Of a DNA stretch of 64,000 nucleotides, positions 52,478 to 61,033 are shown in pieces. How positions within the stretch are numbered: the stretch's first letter is position 1; each line of letters begins with the position of its first letter. The notes beneath the pieces were generated by a model. The model saw nothing but the letters and a program-made list of their open reading frames with translations. It did not search any database and was not told the origin of the DNA. Position numbers and translations under genes: made by a program. Origin of the DNA: Rhodopseudomonas palustris (lineage in GTDB: Bacteria; Pseudomonadota; Alphaproteobacteria; Rhizobiales; Xanthobacteraceae); NCBI RefSeq assembly GCF_034479375.1, contig NZ_CP140155.1, positions 1,984,001 to 2,048,000 on the forward strand. Reading direction: 5' to 3'.

Positions 52478-53248
52478 ATGCGGATGATCAACTCCCATTG
52501 CGGCGTCGTCGTGGACGACCGCGGCGTCGTGCGCCTGACGATCTGCGCCGCCGGCCCGCTCAACATCCTGAATTCGCAGGTGATCGACGCGGTTCGCGAG
52601 GGCGTCGCGCAACTCGCCGCCGATGCGTCGAACCGCGTGCTGATCATTTGCGGCGAAAGCGACAGGAGCATGATCGGCGGCGCCGACATCAAGGAAATGG
52701 CGACGCTGGATCAGGCCTCCGCCGAGCGTTTCATCACCGGGCTCGGCCATCTGTGCGAAACGATACGCACCGTGCCGTATCCGGTGATCGCGCGAATCCC
52801 GGGCTGGTGCCTCGGCGGCGGGCTCGAAGTCGCCGCCGCCTGCGACTTCCGCGTCGCGGCCGAGAACGCCAAATTCGCGATGCCGGAAGTGCGGGTCGGA
52901 ATCCCCTCGGTGATCCACGCGGCGCTGCTGCCGCGGCTGATCGGCTGGAGCCGCACGCGCTGGCTGCTGATGACCGCCGAGACGATCGATGCGCCGACCG
53001 CGCTAGGCTGGGGCCTGATCGACACGATCGCGCCGCCGGACGTGCTCGACGACGCCGTCGAGGGCCTGGTCGCCTCCCTGCTCGCCGCCGCGCCGCAGGC
53101 GCTGCGGGCGCAGAAGGCGCTGCTGACCGCCTGGCACGACATGCCGCTGCGCGAGGCGGTCGATCACTCGGTCACGGTGTTCGGCCAGGCCTATCTCACC
53201 GGCGAGCCGCAGAGACTGATGGGCGAATTCATCAGCCGCAAGCGCTGA
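52478..53248 (+). CDS. Enoyl-CoA hydratase/isomerase (crotonase family)
   Basis: 256 residues. Crotonase fold: oxyanion segments SMIGGADIKEMATL (about 64-77) and PGWCLGGGLEVAAACDFRVA (about 108-127), then FAMPEVRVGIPSVIHAALLPRLIGW. The usual catalytic glutamates are not both evident, so isomerase or another acyl-CoA reaction is possible. It is divergent from the TetR gene and shares its control region, so it may be a target. ATG at 52478 follows GAGCCGAAAAGCC, a weak ribosome site. Confidence 0.9.
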   Translation: MRMINSHCGVVVDDRGVVRLTICAAGPLNILNSQVIDAVREGVAQLAADASNRVLIICGESDRSMIGGADIKEMATLDQASAERFITGLGHLCETIRTVPYPVIARIPGWCLGGGLEVAAACDFRVAAENAKFAMPEVRVGIPSVIHAALLPRLIGWSRTRWLLMTAETIDAPTALGWGLIDTIAPPDVLDDAVEGLVASLLAAAPQALRAQKALLTAWHDMPLREAVDHSVTVFGQAYLTGEPQRLMGEFISRKR

Positions 53249-53371
53249 CGGCGGCGGGAGACGATCACGGCCTGTTGCAGCGCGGCGGATTGCAAAAGCG
53301 GCGATGCATTATATGATCGTCGTCATATTCCGGCTGCAGTCGCCCGCCCTCCCCGCATCAGGACACGCCGC

Positions 53372-54655
53372 ATGATCTCGACCTGGCTCGCCTCCGCCCT
53401 CGCCCGCCGCGACATTCATTACGGCTGGGTGATGGTCGGCGTGACGTTTCTCACGGCGCTGGTCTCGGCCGGCGCGGTCGGCGCGCCCGGCGTCTTCATC
53501 CTGCCGCTGCAGCAGGAGTTCGGCTGGACCACCGCGGAGATTTCCTCGGCGCTGTCGATCCGCTTCATCCTGTTCGGGCTGATGGCGCCGTTCGCGGCGG
53601 CGCTGATGAATCGCTACGGCCTGCGCAACGTCGCGCTCGCCGGGCAAGTGATCATCGCCGCGAGCCTGATCGGCTCGGTGGCGATGACGCAGGTCTGGCA
53701 GTTGGTGCTGCTGTGGGGCGTCGCGGTCGGCGTCGGCACCGGCCTGACCGCGCTGGTGCTCGGCGCGACCGTGGCGGCGCGCTGGTTCAACCATCGCCGT
53801 GGCCTGGTCGTCGGCATCCTCACCGCCAGCGTCGCCACCGGGCAATTGGTGTTCCTGCCGATGCTGGCGAAGCTCACCGAACTCTACGGCTGGCGCGTCG
53901 CGCTCATGCTGTTGTGCGTCGGCCTCGGCGTCGCGGCGATGGGCGTGCTGCTGATGATGCGCGACCGGCCGGGCGATCTCGGGCTGCGGCCGTTCGGCGA
54001 CACGGGGAGCGAGCCGCTGCCGCCCCCGCCGCCCGCCAACGCCCCGATCATGGCGGCGGCGCTCGGCGCGCTGCGCGACGCGGCGAAGACCCGGGTGTTC
54101 TGGATCCTGTTCGCGACCTTCTTCATCTGCGGCGCATCGACCAACGGCCTGATTCAGGTTCACCTGATTCCGCTGTGCGCCGATTTCGGCATCCCGCAGG
54201 TGCAGGCGGCCGGGCTGCTCGCCGCGATGGGGATCTTCGATTTCGTCGGCACCATCCTGTCGGGCTGGCTGTCGGACCGCTACGACAATCGCTGGCTGCT
54301 GTTCTGGTATTACGGCCTGCGCGGGCTGTCGCTGCTGTTCCTGCCGTTCAGCGATTTCACCTTCTACGGGCTGTCGCTGTTCGCGCTGTTCTACGGGCTC
54401 GACTGGATCGCCACGGTGCCGCCGACGGTGCGGCTCACCGCGCAGAAATTCGGGCCGGAGCGCGCCGGGATCGTGTTCGGCTGGATCTTCGCCGGCCATC
54501 AGCTCGGCGCCGCCACCGCGGCGTTCGGCGCCGGACTGTCCCGCACCGTGCTGCTCAGCTACCTGCCGGCGTTCTTCGTCGCTGACGCGCTGTGCATCAT
54601 CGCGGCGCTGATCGTGCTGACGATCAGCAAGCACCCGCGGCCGGCCGCGGCGTAG
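53372..54655 (+). CDS. MFS transporter (OFA/monocarboxylate-like)
   Basis: 427 residues with twelve hydrophobic segments and a central cytoplasmic loop (about 195-240, proline-rich PLPPPPPANAP). Signatures of the oxalate/formate antiporter and monocarboxylate porter group: HYGWVMVGVTFLTALVSAGA near the start, GVGTGLTALVLGATVAARWF, SGWLSDRYDNRWLLFWYYGL in the second half. It probably imports or exchanges a small carboxylate across the inner membrane. It is convergent with the IclR gene. The substrate could match the acyl-CoA enzymes of this region, but that is inference. Confidence 0.9.
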   Translation: MISTWLASALARRDIHYGWVMVGVTFLTALVSAGAVGAPGVFILPLQQEFGWTTAEISSALSIRFILFGLMAPFAAALMNRYGLRNVALAGQVIIAASLIGSVAMTQVWQLVLLWGVAVGVGTGLTALVLGATVAARWFNHRRGLVVGILTASVATGQLVFLPMLAKLTELYGWRVALMLLCVGLGVAAMGVLLMMRDRPGDLGLRPFGDTGSEPLPPPPPANAPIMAAALGALRDAAKTRVFWILFATFFICGASTNGLIQVHLIPLCADFGIPQVQAAGLLAAMGIFDFVGTILSGWLSDRYDNRWLLFWYYGLRGLSLLFLPFSDFTFYGLSLFALFYGLDWIATVPPTVRLTAQKFGPERAGIVFGWIFAGHQLGAATAAFGAGLSRTVLLSYLPAFFVADALCIIAALIVLTISKHPRPAAA

Positions 54656-54674
54656 AAAGGCAGCGAATCAGCTC

Positions 54675-54745
54675 ACGGTTCGAGACGGCGCTTCACGCCT
54701 CCCCCGAGCAGCGGCGTGTCCGCCGCGTCTCGAAGGATGAGGCTG
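54675..54745. repeat. Eroded inverted fragment of repeat family A
   Basis: Contains GGTTCGAGACGGCGCTTCAC and CGTCTCGAAGGATGAGGCTGA, which match parts of the family A blocks at 5780 and 26136, one part in inverted orientation. It lies between the convergent MFS and IclR genes. Confidence 0.5.
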
Positions 54746-54765
54746 AAGAGCAAGCCGTCGTTCGA

Positions 54766-55716
54766 TCAGGCCGGCACCTGGCCGTGTCGGCGCCGCTCCT
54801 CCGCTGCGCCGAGGCTGCTCGCCGGGGCGGTGCGCCGGGCGGTCGCGGCTGCCGGCCGGCTGGATGCCTTGCCGGAGCCGGGGCCGGTCGCCATCAGTCC
54901 GCCGTCGGCGTTCTGAATCAGCGCATCGATCGCCGCGCTGAGCCGCAGCAGCACCGGCGCCACCTCGTCGTGGATCCGCTGCTCGTCGTACATCGCCGCC
55001 AGCAGGCCGATATTGACCACCACATAGGTCTGATATTGCGGCGACCACATCGGCACCGCGATGCCGTTGATGTGTTGGCTGAACAGCCCGCAGGAGATCA
55101 CATAGCCGCGCTCGCGCAGCATCGCGCGATTGGCCTCGAGGCGGTCGCGCAGCAGCGGCGCGTGATCCGGAAACTCACGGCTCATGTCCGTCAGCAATGC
55201 GTTGGCGACATCCTCGTCGAGCGCCGCGGTGTAGGCGTGGCCGCCTGCGGTCTGCGTCATCGCGATGCGGCTGCCGGTGGTCGAATGCAGGCCGAGCGCG
55301 TGCGGCGCGCGGGCGTATTCGAAATACACCAGATGAAAGCGGTCGGGGATCAGGAAACCGATGGTGCCGGGGATCTGATCGGCGACTTCCTGCAGCCGCG
55401 TCCGGATCAGGTTGCGCAATTGCAGCCCGCGCATCATCGCCGTGCTCATCGCCACCGCACTCGGGCCGATCCGATACTTCTGGTCGCGCGGCAGATACAC
55501 GAGCTGCCCCATTCGGGTGAGCGTGTGGGTCAGCCGCGACACGGTCGAGCGCGGCAGGCCGCAGCGGTTGGAAATCTCGAGATTGCCGAGGCGGGCTTCG
55601 GCCCCCTCGAAGCAGCGGAGCACGTCGAATGCGCGCGACACCACCTGTATCACATCGCTTTCGCCGGCGAGGTCACCGCTGGCTTGTCTGCAGAGGCGTT
55701 CCGAGCGTCGTCCCAT
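54766..55716 (-). CDS. IclR family transcriptional regulator
   Basis: 316 residues from ATG at 55716. N-terminal winged HTH (about 20-85; VVSRAFDVLRCFEGAEARLG, EISNRCGLPRSTVSRLTHTL, MGQLVYLPRDQKYRIGP) and a C-terminal ligand domain (about 100-265) with RERGYVISCGLFSQHINGIA. The C-terminal tail (about 275-316) is Ala/Arg-rich. IclR regulators often control aromatic or small-acid catabolism and bind palindromes such as TGGAAN5TTCCA; one lies upstream. Candidate targets are the convergent MFS gene or its own promoter. Ribosome site is weak (GGGA). Confidence 0.9.
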   Translation of the reverse strand: MGRRSERLCRQASGDLAGESDVIQVVSRAFDVLRCFEGAEARLGNLEISNRCGLPRSTVSRLTHTLTRMGQLVYLPRDQKYRIGPSAVAMSTAMMRGLQLRNLIRTRLQEVADQIPGTIGFLIPDRFHLVYFEYARAPHALGLHSTTGSRIAMTQTAGGHAYTAALDEDVANALLTDMSREFPDHAPLLRDRLEANRAMLRERGYVISCGLFSQHINGIAVPMWSPQYQTYVVVNIGLLAAMYDEQRIHDEVAPVLLRLSAAIDALIQNADGGLMATGPGSGKASSRPAAATARRTAPASSLGAAEERRRHGQVPA

Positions 55717-56455
55717 GTTGTTTTTTCCCGCGTGGTTCTTGATGCCAAATGCACAGCGACGGGAGCGCCCATCAGCCCCGTCACGGCGCACATTTTTTAA
55801 TTTCACTCTGCGGAATGAAATTCCACTTGCGGATGAAGCTACATCAGCCGATCAGCGTCGACAACCTCAACAAACCGAAGGTTCCACCTCCTTCTCAGCC
55901 AGTCGACGCAAGATTTCTCCGAGATACCGCAGCGTGGAATTCAACCTCCGGGCGAAGGTCGCGAGCGCCGCGCCCGCCATCGCGTGTTCCCTGCGTCGCA
56001 AAGCGATATCGGCTGCGTAACGCGGCCGGCGCCGGCGCGGCTCGCCGAGGGTCGCCCCCCGAACGCGCGGAGGATGGCAATCGGCTGACCGGCATCGTTC
56101 GATCGGCGACTTATTGCCGCATCGCACAGCGCGATCTGTCCGCGCTCCGCCGCGGGACGTTCGCGCATCGTTGCTATCTCCATACCGCGGTGACATGATC
56201 CCGGAAAAGCAATTCGCCTGAGCGAATGCACATGGGAAGAGTCCAGATCGCCGGCCTCGGCAACGCCATTCTCATGCCGACCGTGCTGATCGCGACGCTG
56301 CTGCTGCAGCGCGGCGGCGGATTGCATGGCGTCGCGAGGCCGTCGCAGCGGTGACAACCTCACCCGACCGCCGGAAGATCTTTCGCGATTAATTCACTGG
56401 ACAGCGTCTCGCCACCGGCGGAGCATCTCGGCATTTCAAAGCCGGGAGTTTTGCA
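55717..56455. promoter_or_regulatory. Spacer upstream of the IclR gene with candidate operator
   Basis: About 740 bp with no confident gene. GGAATGAAATTCC (55812-55824), a perfect 5+3+5 palindrome in an AT-rich setting, resembles IclR-type operators and lies about 95 bp before the IclR start. A possible 42-residue hydrophobic peptide is at 56226-56354. Confidence 0.4.
56226..56354 (+). CDS. Possible 42-residue membrane peptide
   Basis: A short frame with a hydrophobic core (AILMPTVLIATLLLQ) between a glycine-rich start and a basic end. It could be a small single-span membrane peptide. The ribosome site is weak (GGAAAAGC far upstream) and I know no family, so this is only a candidate. Confidence 0.25.
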   Translation: MHMGRVQIAGLGNAILMPTVLIATLLLQRGGGLHGVARPSQR

Positions 56456-57007
56456 ATGCAGCGCATATTGGAAGTTACTTCGGTCGATATCAGCCTGATC
56501 AAGACCAAGCCGCCGCAAATCCTCATCGTCGCCCACGGCACCGTCCCGACCTCGGGATGGAAGACCCCCGAACTGTCGCCGTGGTTCTACATCCGTCCGC
56601 CGGACGATTGCATCCAGGACTTCGACTTCGTCGCCGAGGAGCCGAGCGGCATTGTGCTCGAAATGATCACCACGGTCGTCGCGGAGACGACGATCCCGCG
56701 CGATCCGGCCGACTATTGGGGGCCGGGCCAGCCACTGCGCGGCGTCCGCATCCACGCCCGCGGCAACGCCAAGGAGGCGTCGCTCGACATTTCCGATCAG
56801 GCCAAGCAGGCAGTCGCGCTGTCCGGCGGCGACCTCATTCCCTGGCCATGGTTGCTGCCGACCAAGCCGCCAGGCGACGGCCTGATCGGCAAATCGCTGC
56901 GCGTGTATCACTCGGGCGACGGCCTGACGCTCGACTATCGGCTGGACCGCGCGAATATCGAGCTGTCGCCCACCACCGAACGGATCGTGCGGGTCTGGTT
57001 CGGATAG
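56456..57007 (+). CDS. Conserved protein of unknown function (183 aa)
   Basis: 183 residues. Sequence blocks such as PQILIVAHGTVPTSGWKTPE, WFYIRPPDDCIQDFDFVAEE and PSGIVLEMITTVVAETTIP resemble short hypothetical proteins found in cyanobacteria and proteobacteria, with a beta-rich fold predicted from the alternating pattern. No signal peptide, no membrane span, no recognised catalytic residues. ATG at 56456 follows GGGAG by 7 bases. It stands alone, convergent with the ADP-forming ligase gene. Confidence 0.72.
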   Translation: MQRILEVTSVDISLIKTKPPQILIVAHGTVPTSGWKTPELSPWFYIRPPDDCIQDFDFVAEEPSGIVLEMITTVVAETTIPRDPADYWGPGQPLRGVRIHARGNAKEASLDISDQAKQAVALSGGDLIPWPWLLPTKPPGDGLIGKSLRVYHSGDGLTLDYRLDRANIELSPTTERIVRVWFG

Positions 57008-57072
57008 CGACGGCGATGTCGCGGCGCGCCGCGCGTCTGCTGCGCGCCGCCGGTTCCGCCGCGGGCCGCCCC

Positions 57073-59178
57073 TCAGGCGCCGTGAAACACCACGGCGTCG
57101 ACCACCACGCAGCCCTGGCCTGCGCTGCCGAGCATCACCGGATTGAGATCGAGGCTGACCACGCCGGCGGCGGGGTCGCGCATCAGTTCGCCGACCTTCA
57201 CCACCGCATCGATCAGCGCGTCGAGATCCATCGGCGGCTCGCCGCGGACGCCGGCGAACAGCGGCGCGATCCGCAGCGTCTGCAGCGCGTCGCGCACGTC
57301 CTGCGCCGTGAACGGCGGCAGCAGCAATTTGGTGTCCTTGAAGATCTCGACATATTTGCCGCCATCGCCGACCACCACGACCGGGCCGAACACCGGATCG
57401 CGATGCGCGCCGATCATCAATTCGCGCCGGCCGCCGGCCATCGACGCGACGATCACGCCGTCGAAGCGCGAGCCGTTCTCCGCGATGATCTGCTCCATCT
57501 CGGCGAAGATGTCGCCGGTCGCATCGGCCGATGTCACGCCGAGCCGGACCAGGCCGAGTTCGGATTTATGGGCGATGTCGGCCGAACACCCCTTCACCAC
57601 CACCGGGCCGCCGATCATCGTGAACGCCGCAATCGCCTCGTTGCGCGACAGGCACAGCCGATGCGGCACCACCGGAATGCCGCGCGCGGCGAGCAGCGAC
57701 AGGCTCTCGGCCTCGTTGAGCATCAGCGTCCCTGCGGCGGACGCGACCGGCGCTTCGCGCACGTCCCGAGTCACGCGACGCGCGCGCGTCTTCGCCATCA
57801 GTTCGTGATGCGCCAGAAACTGGTGCAGCGCCGTCACCGCCTCGACCTCGGTCGGAAACACCGAGGTGCCGTTCGCCGCAAAGGCCTGCGCCACGCTCGG
57901 CTGCGTCGCGGACACCACCAGCGGCTTGCCGGTCTGCTTGGCGAACGCCGCGGCATCCCGCGAGAATGCCGGCACGTCGTAGCCCGGCCCCGCCACCGGC
58001 ACGCCGATCAGGAACGCATCGGCCGCCGGGTCCTCCGCGATCACCGGCAGGATGTCGCCGAACAGCGCGCTGTTGGACAGCAGCGCGGCGGTGAGATCGA
58101 TCGGGTTGGTGGTGGTGGCGAAGCTCGGCAGAATGCCTTTCAGCTTGGTGTCGGTCTCGGGCGCGAGCTTCGCCATCGGCATGCCGACGCTGGTCGCGGC
58201 GTCGGCTGTCAGCACGCAGACCGCGCCGGAATTGCTGATCGCCACCAGCCGCCGGCCCTGCGGCTTCCAGCCCTTGAGATACAGCTCTGTCGCCTCGACC
58301 AGCCCGCGCATGTCCGGCGCGCGCCAGATGCCGTGATGCGCGAAGAACGCATCGACCACGCGATCCTCGTTGGCGAGCGCCCCGGTGTGCGACTGCGCCG
58401 CCGCCTTGCCGGCCTCGGTGCGGCCGGACTTCAACGCGATGATCGGCAGATCGCGATCGAGCGCGATGGCGGCGAGTTCTTCCAGATACTTCTTGTCCGG
58501 GATGCTCTCGAGATACAGCAGCATCAGCTTGACGTCGGGATCTTCGGCGACCGCGCAGGCGAGCTCGCCGACGGTGATGTCGGCATCGTTGCCGGTGGCG
58601 TGGGTGTGGCGAACGCCGATGCCCTTCTGGCGCAGGAAGCCGACCGGCACGGTCGACAGCGCGCCGGACTGGCTGAGCATCGCGACGTGGCCCTTTGCGT
58701 CCTCCGCGGCGCGCTCCATGTCGACGAACATCGTCGAGAACGACGCGATCGCGCCGGTGCCGAAATTGGCCAGGCCCTGCGAATTCGGCCCGACGATGCG
58801 CATGCCCGCCTTGTGCGCGGCTTCGACCATGCGGCGCTCCTTGGCCTTGCCTTCGACCGCATCGACCTCGCCGAAGCCCGACGCCATCACCACCGCGATC
58901 TTGACGCCGGCGGCGGCGCAATCCTCGACCGCGGCGATGGCGTTGTCGCCGGCGACCGCGACGATCACCATCTCGGGCGCTTCGGGCAGGTCCCGCAGCG
59001 ATGCGTAGCTCTTGTGACCCTGGATCTCGGGGCGGCTGGGATTGATCGGATAGATCTTGCCCTTGAAGCCGAACTTGCCGAGGAAATGCACCGGCCGGCC
59101 GCCGACCTTGTTGGGATTGTCCGACGCGCCGATGATTGCGACGGATTTCGGATCGAGGGCGGCGCGAAGACGGCTCAT
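57073..59178 (-). CDS. ADP-forming acyl-CoA synthetase (acetate-CoA ligase-like)
   Basis: 701 residues, single-chain NDP-forming ligase: CoA-binding domain (about 7-135; VAIIGASDNPNKVGGRP), two ligase-CoA domains with the phosphorylated histidine in GKAAAQSHTGALAN (His264), and a C-terminal ATP-grasp domain (about 470-701; VVVKGCSADIAHKSELGLVR, VVVVGDGGKYVEIFKD, LDLNPVML). It links an acyl-CoA and a free acid through reversible ATP/ADP chemistry. The start overlaps the DUF35 protein stop by 4 bp, so it belongs to the same operon as the thiolase. Confidence 0.92.
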   Translation of the reverse strand: MSRLRAALDPKSVAIIGASDNPNKVGGRPVHFLGKFGFKGKIYPINPSRPEIQGHKSYASLRDLPEAPEMVIVAVAGDNAIAAVEDCAAAGVKIAVVMASGFGEVDAVEGKAKERRMVEAAHKAGMRIVGPNSQGLANFGTGAIASFSTMFVDMERAAEDAKGHVAMLSQSGALSTVPVGFLRQKGIGVRHTHATGNDADITVGELACAVAEDPDVKLMLLYLESIPDKKYLEELAAIALDRDLPIIALKSGRTEAGKAAAQSHTGALANEDRVVDAFFAHHGIWRAPDMRGLVEATELYLKGWKPQGRRLVAISNSGAVCVLTADAATSVGMPMAKLAPETDTKLKGILPSFATTTNPIDLTAALLSNSALFGDILPVIAEDPAADAFLIGVPVAGPGYDVPAFSRDAAAFAKQTGKPLVVSATQPSVAQAFAANGTSVFPTEVEAVTALHQFLAHHELMAKTRARRVTRDVREAPVASAAGTLMLNEAESLSLLAARGIPVVPHRLCLSRNEAIAAFTMIGGPVVVKGCSADIAHKSELGLVRLGVTSADATGDIFAEMEQIIAENGSRFDGVIVASMAGGRRELMIGAHRDPVFGPVVVVGDGGKYVEIFKDTKLLLPPFTAQDVRDALQTLRIAPLFAGVRGEPPMDLDALIDAVVKVGELMRDPAAGVVSLDLNPVMLGSAGQGCVVVDAVVFHGA

Positions 59179-59543
59179 GCAGGGGTCCTTTCGAAGAACG
59201 GAACGAGGCGGCCGGTGAAACGCGCATAGCGCGCAGTCACCCGGTCGCCGATGGCGAGATCTTGGGCGCCGTGCGCCATCATGCGGAAACCTTCCGCGGT
59301 GTCGACCAGAACGATCTTGAACGGAACATGGTCACGCGCCTCCAGCGTTGCGGCGCGGTGCACCAGCGTCGCGGCGTGGACGACGCCGTCGCCGCCGGCG
59401 CGTAGCGTGGCGAGATCGTCGCCGCCGCAGCCGGCGCAGAACTCGCGGCGAAAATATTGCACGGCGCCGCAAGCGGTGCAGCGCTGATAGCTGATCGCCT
59501 CCTCGCCCGCGGTCCAGTCGGAGGTCATCGCCGGCTCGCTCAT
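59175..59543 (-). CDS. DUF35 OB-fold/zinc-ribbon protein
   Basis: 122 residues. An N-terminal rubredoxin-like zinc ribbon (CTACGAVQYFRREFCAGCG; Cys22/25 and Cys36/39) followed by an OB-fold acyl-CoA-associated domain (about 50-120). Such DUF35 proteins partner with thiolase-like or SCPx enzymes, sometimes activating a thiolase or aldolase. Both flanks overlap by 4 bp: its start with the thiolase stop and its stop with the ADP-forming ligase start. ATG at 59543. Confidence 0.9.
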   Translation of the reverse strand: MSEPAMTSDWTAGEEAISYQRCTACGAVQYFRREFCAGCGGDDLATLRAGGDGVVHAATLVHRAATLEARDHVPFKIVLVDTAEGFRMMAHGAQDLAIGDRVTARYARFTGRLVPFFERTPA

Positions 59544-60676
59544 CGCACCCGCTCCAGGATCATGCTGACATGCGACGACAGCACGCCGCCGTCGCCATGC
59601 AGCAGCGCCAGAGAGGCGTCGCGGACCTGGCGATTTCCGGCGCGGCCGGTCATCTGCAGATGGGTCTCGACCAGATGCGCCATCGCGCCGCCGACGCCAC
59701 AATGGCCGTAGCTCAACAGCCCGCCATGGGTGTTGAGCGGCATCGCGCCGTCGCGCGAGAAGTAGCCGTCGCGGGCGCGCGCCGCCGCCTCGCCGCGTGG
59801 CGCGAGGCCGAGGTCCTCCAGCAGCATCAGCAGCGTGATGGTGAAGCTGTCATAGACGGCGGCGTAGCGCACGTCGCTAATCGCGACACCGCTCGCCGCC
59901 CTGGCGCGCGCGATCGACTGCTCGGCGCCGGACGGGCCGTCCGCCGGCATCGCGGTGACGTGCTGATGGGTATGCGCCTGGCCGCAACCGCGGACCCTGA
60001 TGCGATGCCGTGTGGTCGGCTCGCGGCTGACGATCAGCGCCGCGCCGCCATCGGAAACAGGACAGCAATCCAGCAGCTTCAGCGGCGTGGCGATCGGCTT
60101 CGACGCCATCACCTCGGCGACGCTGATCGGATCGCGGAACTGCGCGCCGGGATGGCTCGCCGCATGCGCACGCATCAGCACCGCGAATGCGGCGAGATCT
60201 TCCTCGGTGACGCCGTGCTGGTGCATGTAACGCGACGCGACGAGGCCGTAGTAAGCCGGGATGGTCGGGCCGAGCGGCACTTCGTAAACCGGGTGGCCGA
60301 CCTGCGCCAGCGCCTGCACCGAGGCGTCGCGGCTCTGCCCGCTCAGGCGATTTTCGCCACCGACCACCAGAATGTTCTTCGCCGCGCCGCTCTCGACGAG
60401 CTGATGCGCCAGCATCGCCATCGCCATCCCGGTGGCGCCGCCGACCTGAACGGCGTGACAATAGCTCGGCCGGATGCCGACATGCTCGGCGAACACCGTC
60501 GCCAGCATGATGTGCGGCATCGTCGTCGAATAGCCGCACAGCAGCCCATCGATGTCGGAGCGCGTCAGCTCCGCATCGGCGAGCGCCTGCTCGGCGGCAT
60601 CGCGCATCAGCGACAGCGTGGTCGAACCGTCGATCCTGCCGAACGAGGTGAGGCCGACGCCAGTGATGTAGCTCAT
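59540..60676 (-). CDS. SCPx-like thiolase
   Basis: 378 residues. Non-classical thiolase (SCP2/SCPx type): reactive cysteine region SYCHAVQVGGATGM (about Cys73), NTHGGLLSYGHCGVGGAMAH near the C-terminus, with GHCG replacing the usual GHPxG. Members of this branch act on branched or steroid side chains, commonly as a complex with a DUF35 protein, which is the next gene here. ATG at 60676; the frame is open upstream but without thiolase sequence. It is the first gene of the overlapping three-gene chain. Confidence 0.9.
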   Translation of the reverse strand: MSYITGVGLTSFGRIDGSTTLSLMRDAAEQALADAELTRSDIDGLLCGYSTTMPHIMLATVFAEHVGIRPSYCHAVQVGGATGMAMAMLAHQLVESGAAKNILVVGGENRLSGQSRDASVQALAQVGHPVYEVPLGPTIPAYYGLVASRYMHQHGVTEEDLAAFAVLMRAHAASHPGAQFRDPISVAEVMASKPIATPLKLLDCCPVSDGGAALIVSREPTTRHRIRVRGCGQAHTHQHVTAMPADGPSGAEQSIARARAASGVAISDVRYAAVYDSFTITLLMLLEDLGLAPRGEAAARARDGYFSRDGAMPLNTHGGLLSYGHCGVGGAMAHLVETHLQMTGRAGNRQVRDASLALLHGDGGVLSSHVSMILERVR

Positions 60677-60700
60677 GACGGATGTCCGCCGCTTGGCAAT

Positions 60701-60823
60701 AACCTCTCGTTCGTCATTCCGGGGCGCCGCGGAGCGGCGAACCCGGAATCCATAACCACCGTCGGGAAGTATGGATTCCGGGCTCGCGCCAAGAGGCGCG
60801 CCCCGGAATGACGAACGAGAGGG
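60701..60823. repeat. Palindromic repeat, family B with extended ends
   Basis: CCTCTCGTTCGTCATTCCGG starts at about 60703 and its exact inverse CCGGAATGACGAACGAGAGG ends at about 60822, giving an inverted repeat of more than 20 bp around a family B unit. Confidence 0.85.
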
Positions 60824-60874
60824 TGACGACGGTGATGGCGATGAGGACCACGAATGTGAGTTCGAGCACGACGC

Positions 60875-60978
60875 GCTCCCCTCCCCCTTGCGGGGAGGGG
60901 TCGGGGGTGGGGGTCCGCGAGGACTGAGCGCGTGGCTACCCCCCACCCCGACCCTCCCCCGCAAGGGGGGAGGGAGAA
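60875..60978. repeat. CT/GA-rich inverted repeat (family E)
   Basis: CTCCCCTCCCCCTTGCGGGG, GGGGTCGGGGGTGGGGG and the inverse CCCCCCACCCCGACCCTCCC, GCAAGGGGGGAGGGAG form a long imperfect hairpin between the thiolase and CoA-transferase genes. Confidence 0.8.
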
Positions 60979-61033
60979 GAGACGCCGTGCAACAAGGAGC
61001 ACGAGGGGATCGGGGTTGCCAGCAGCGCTCATC

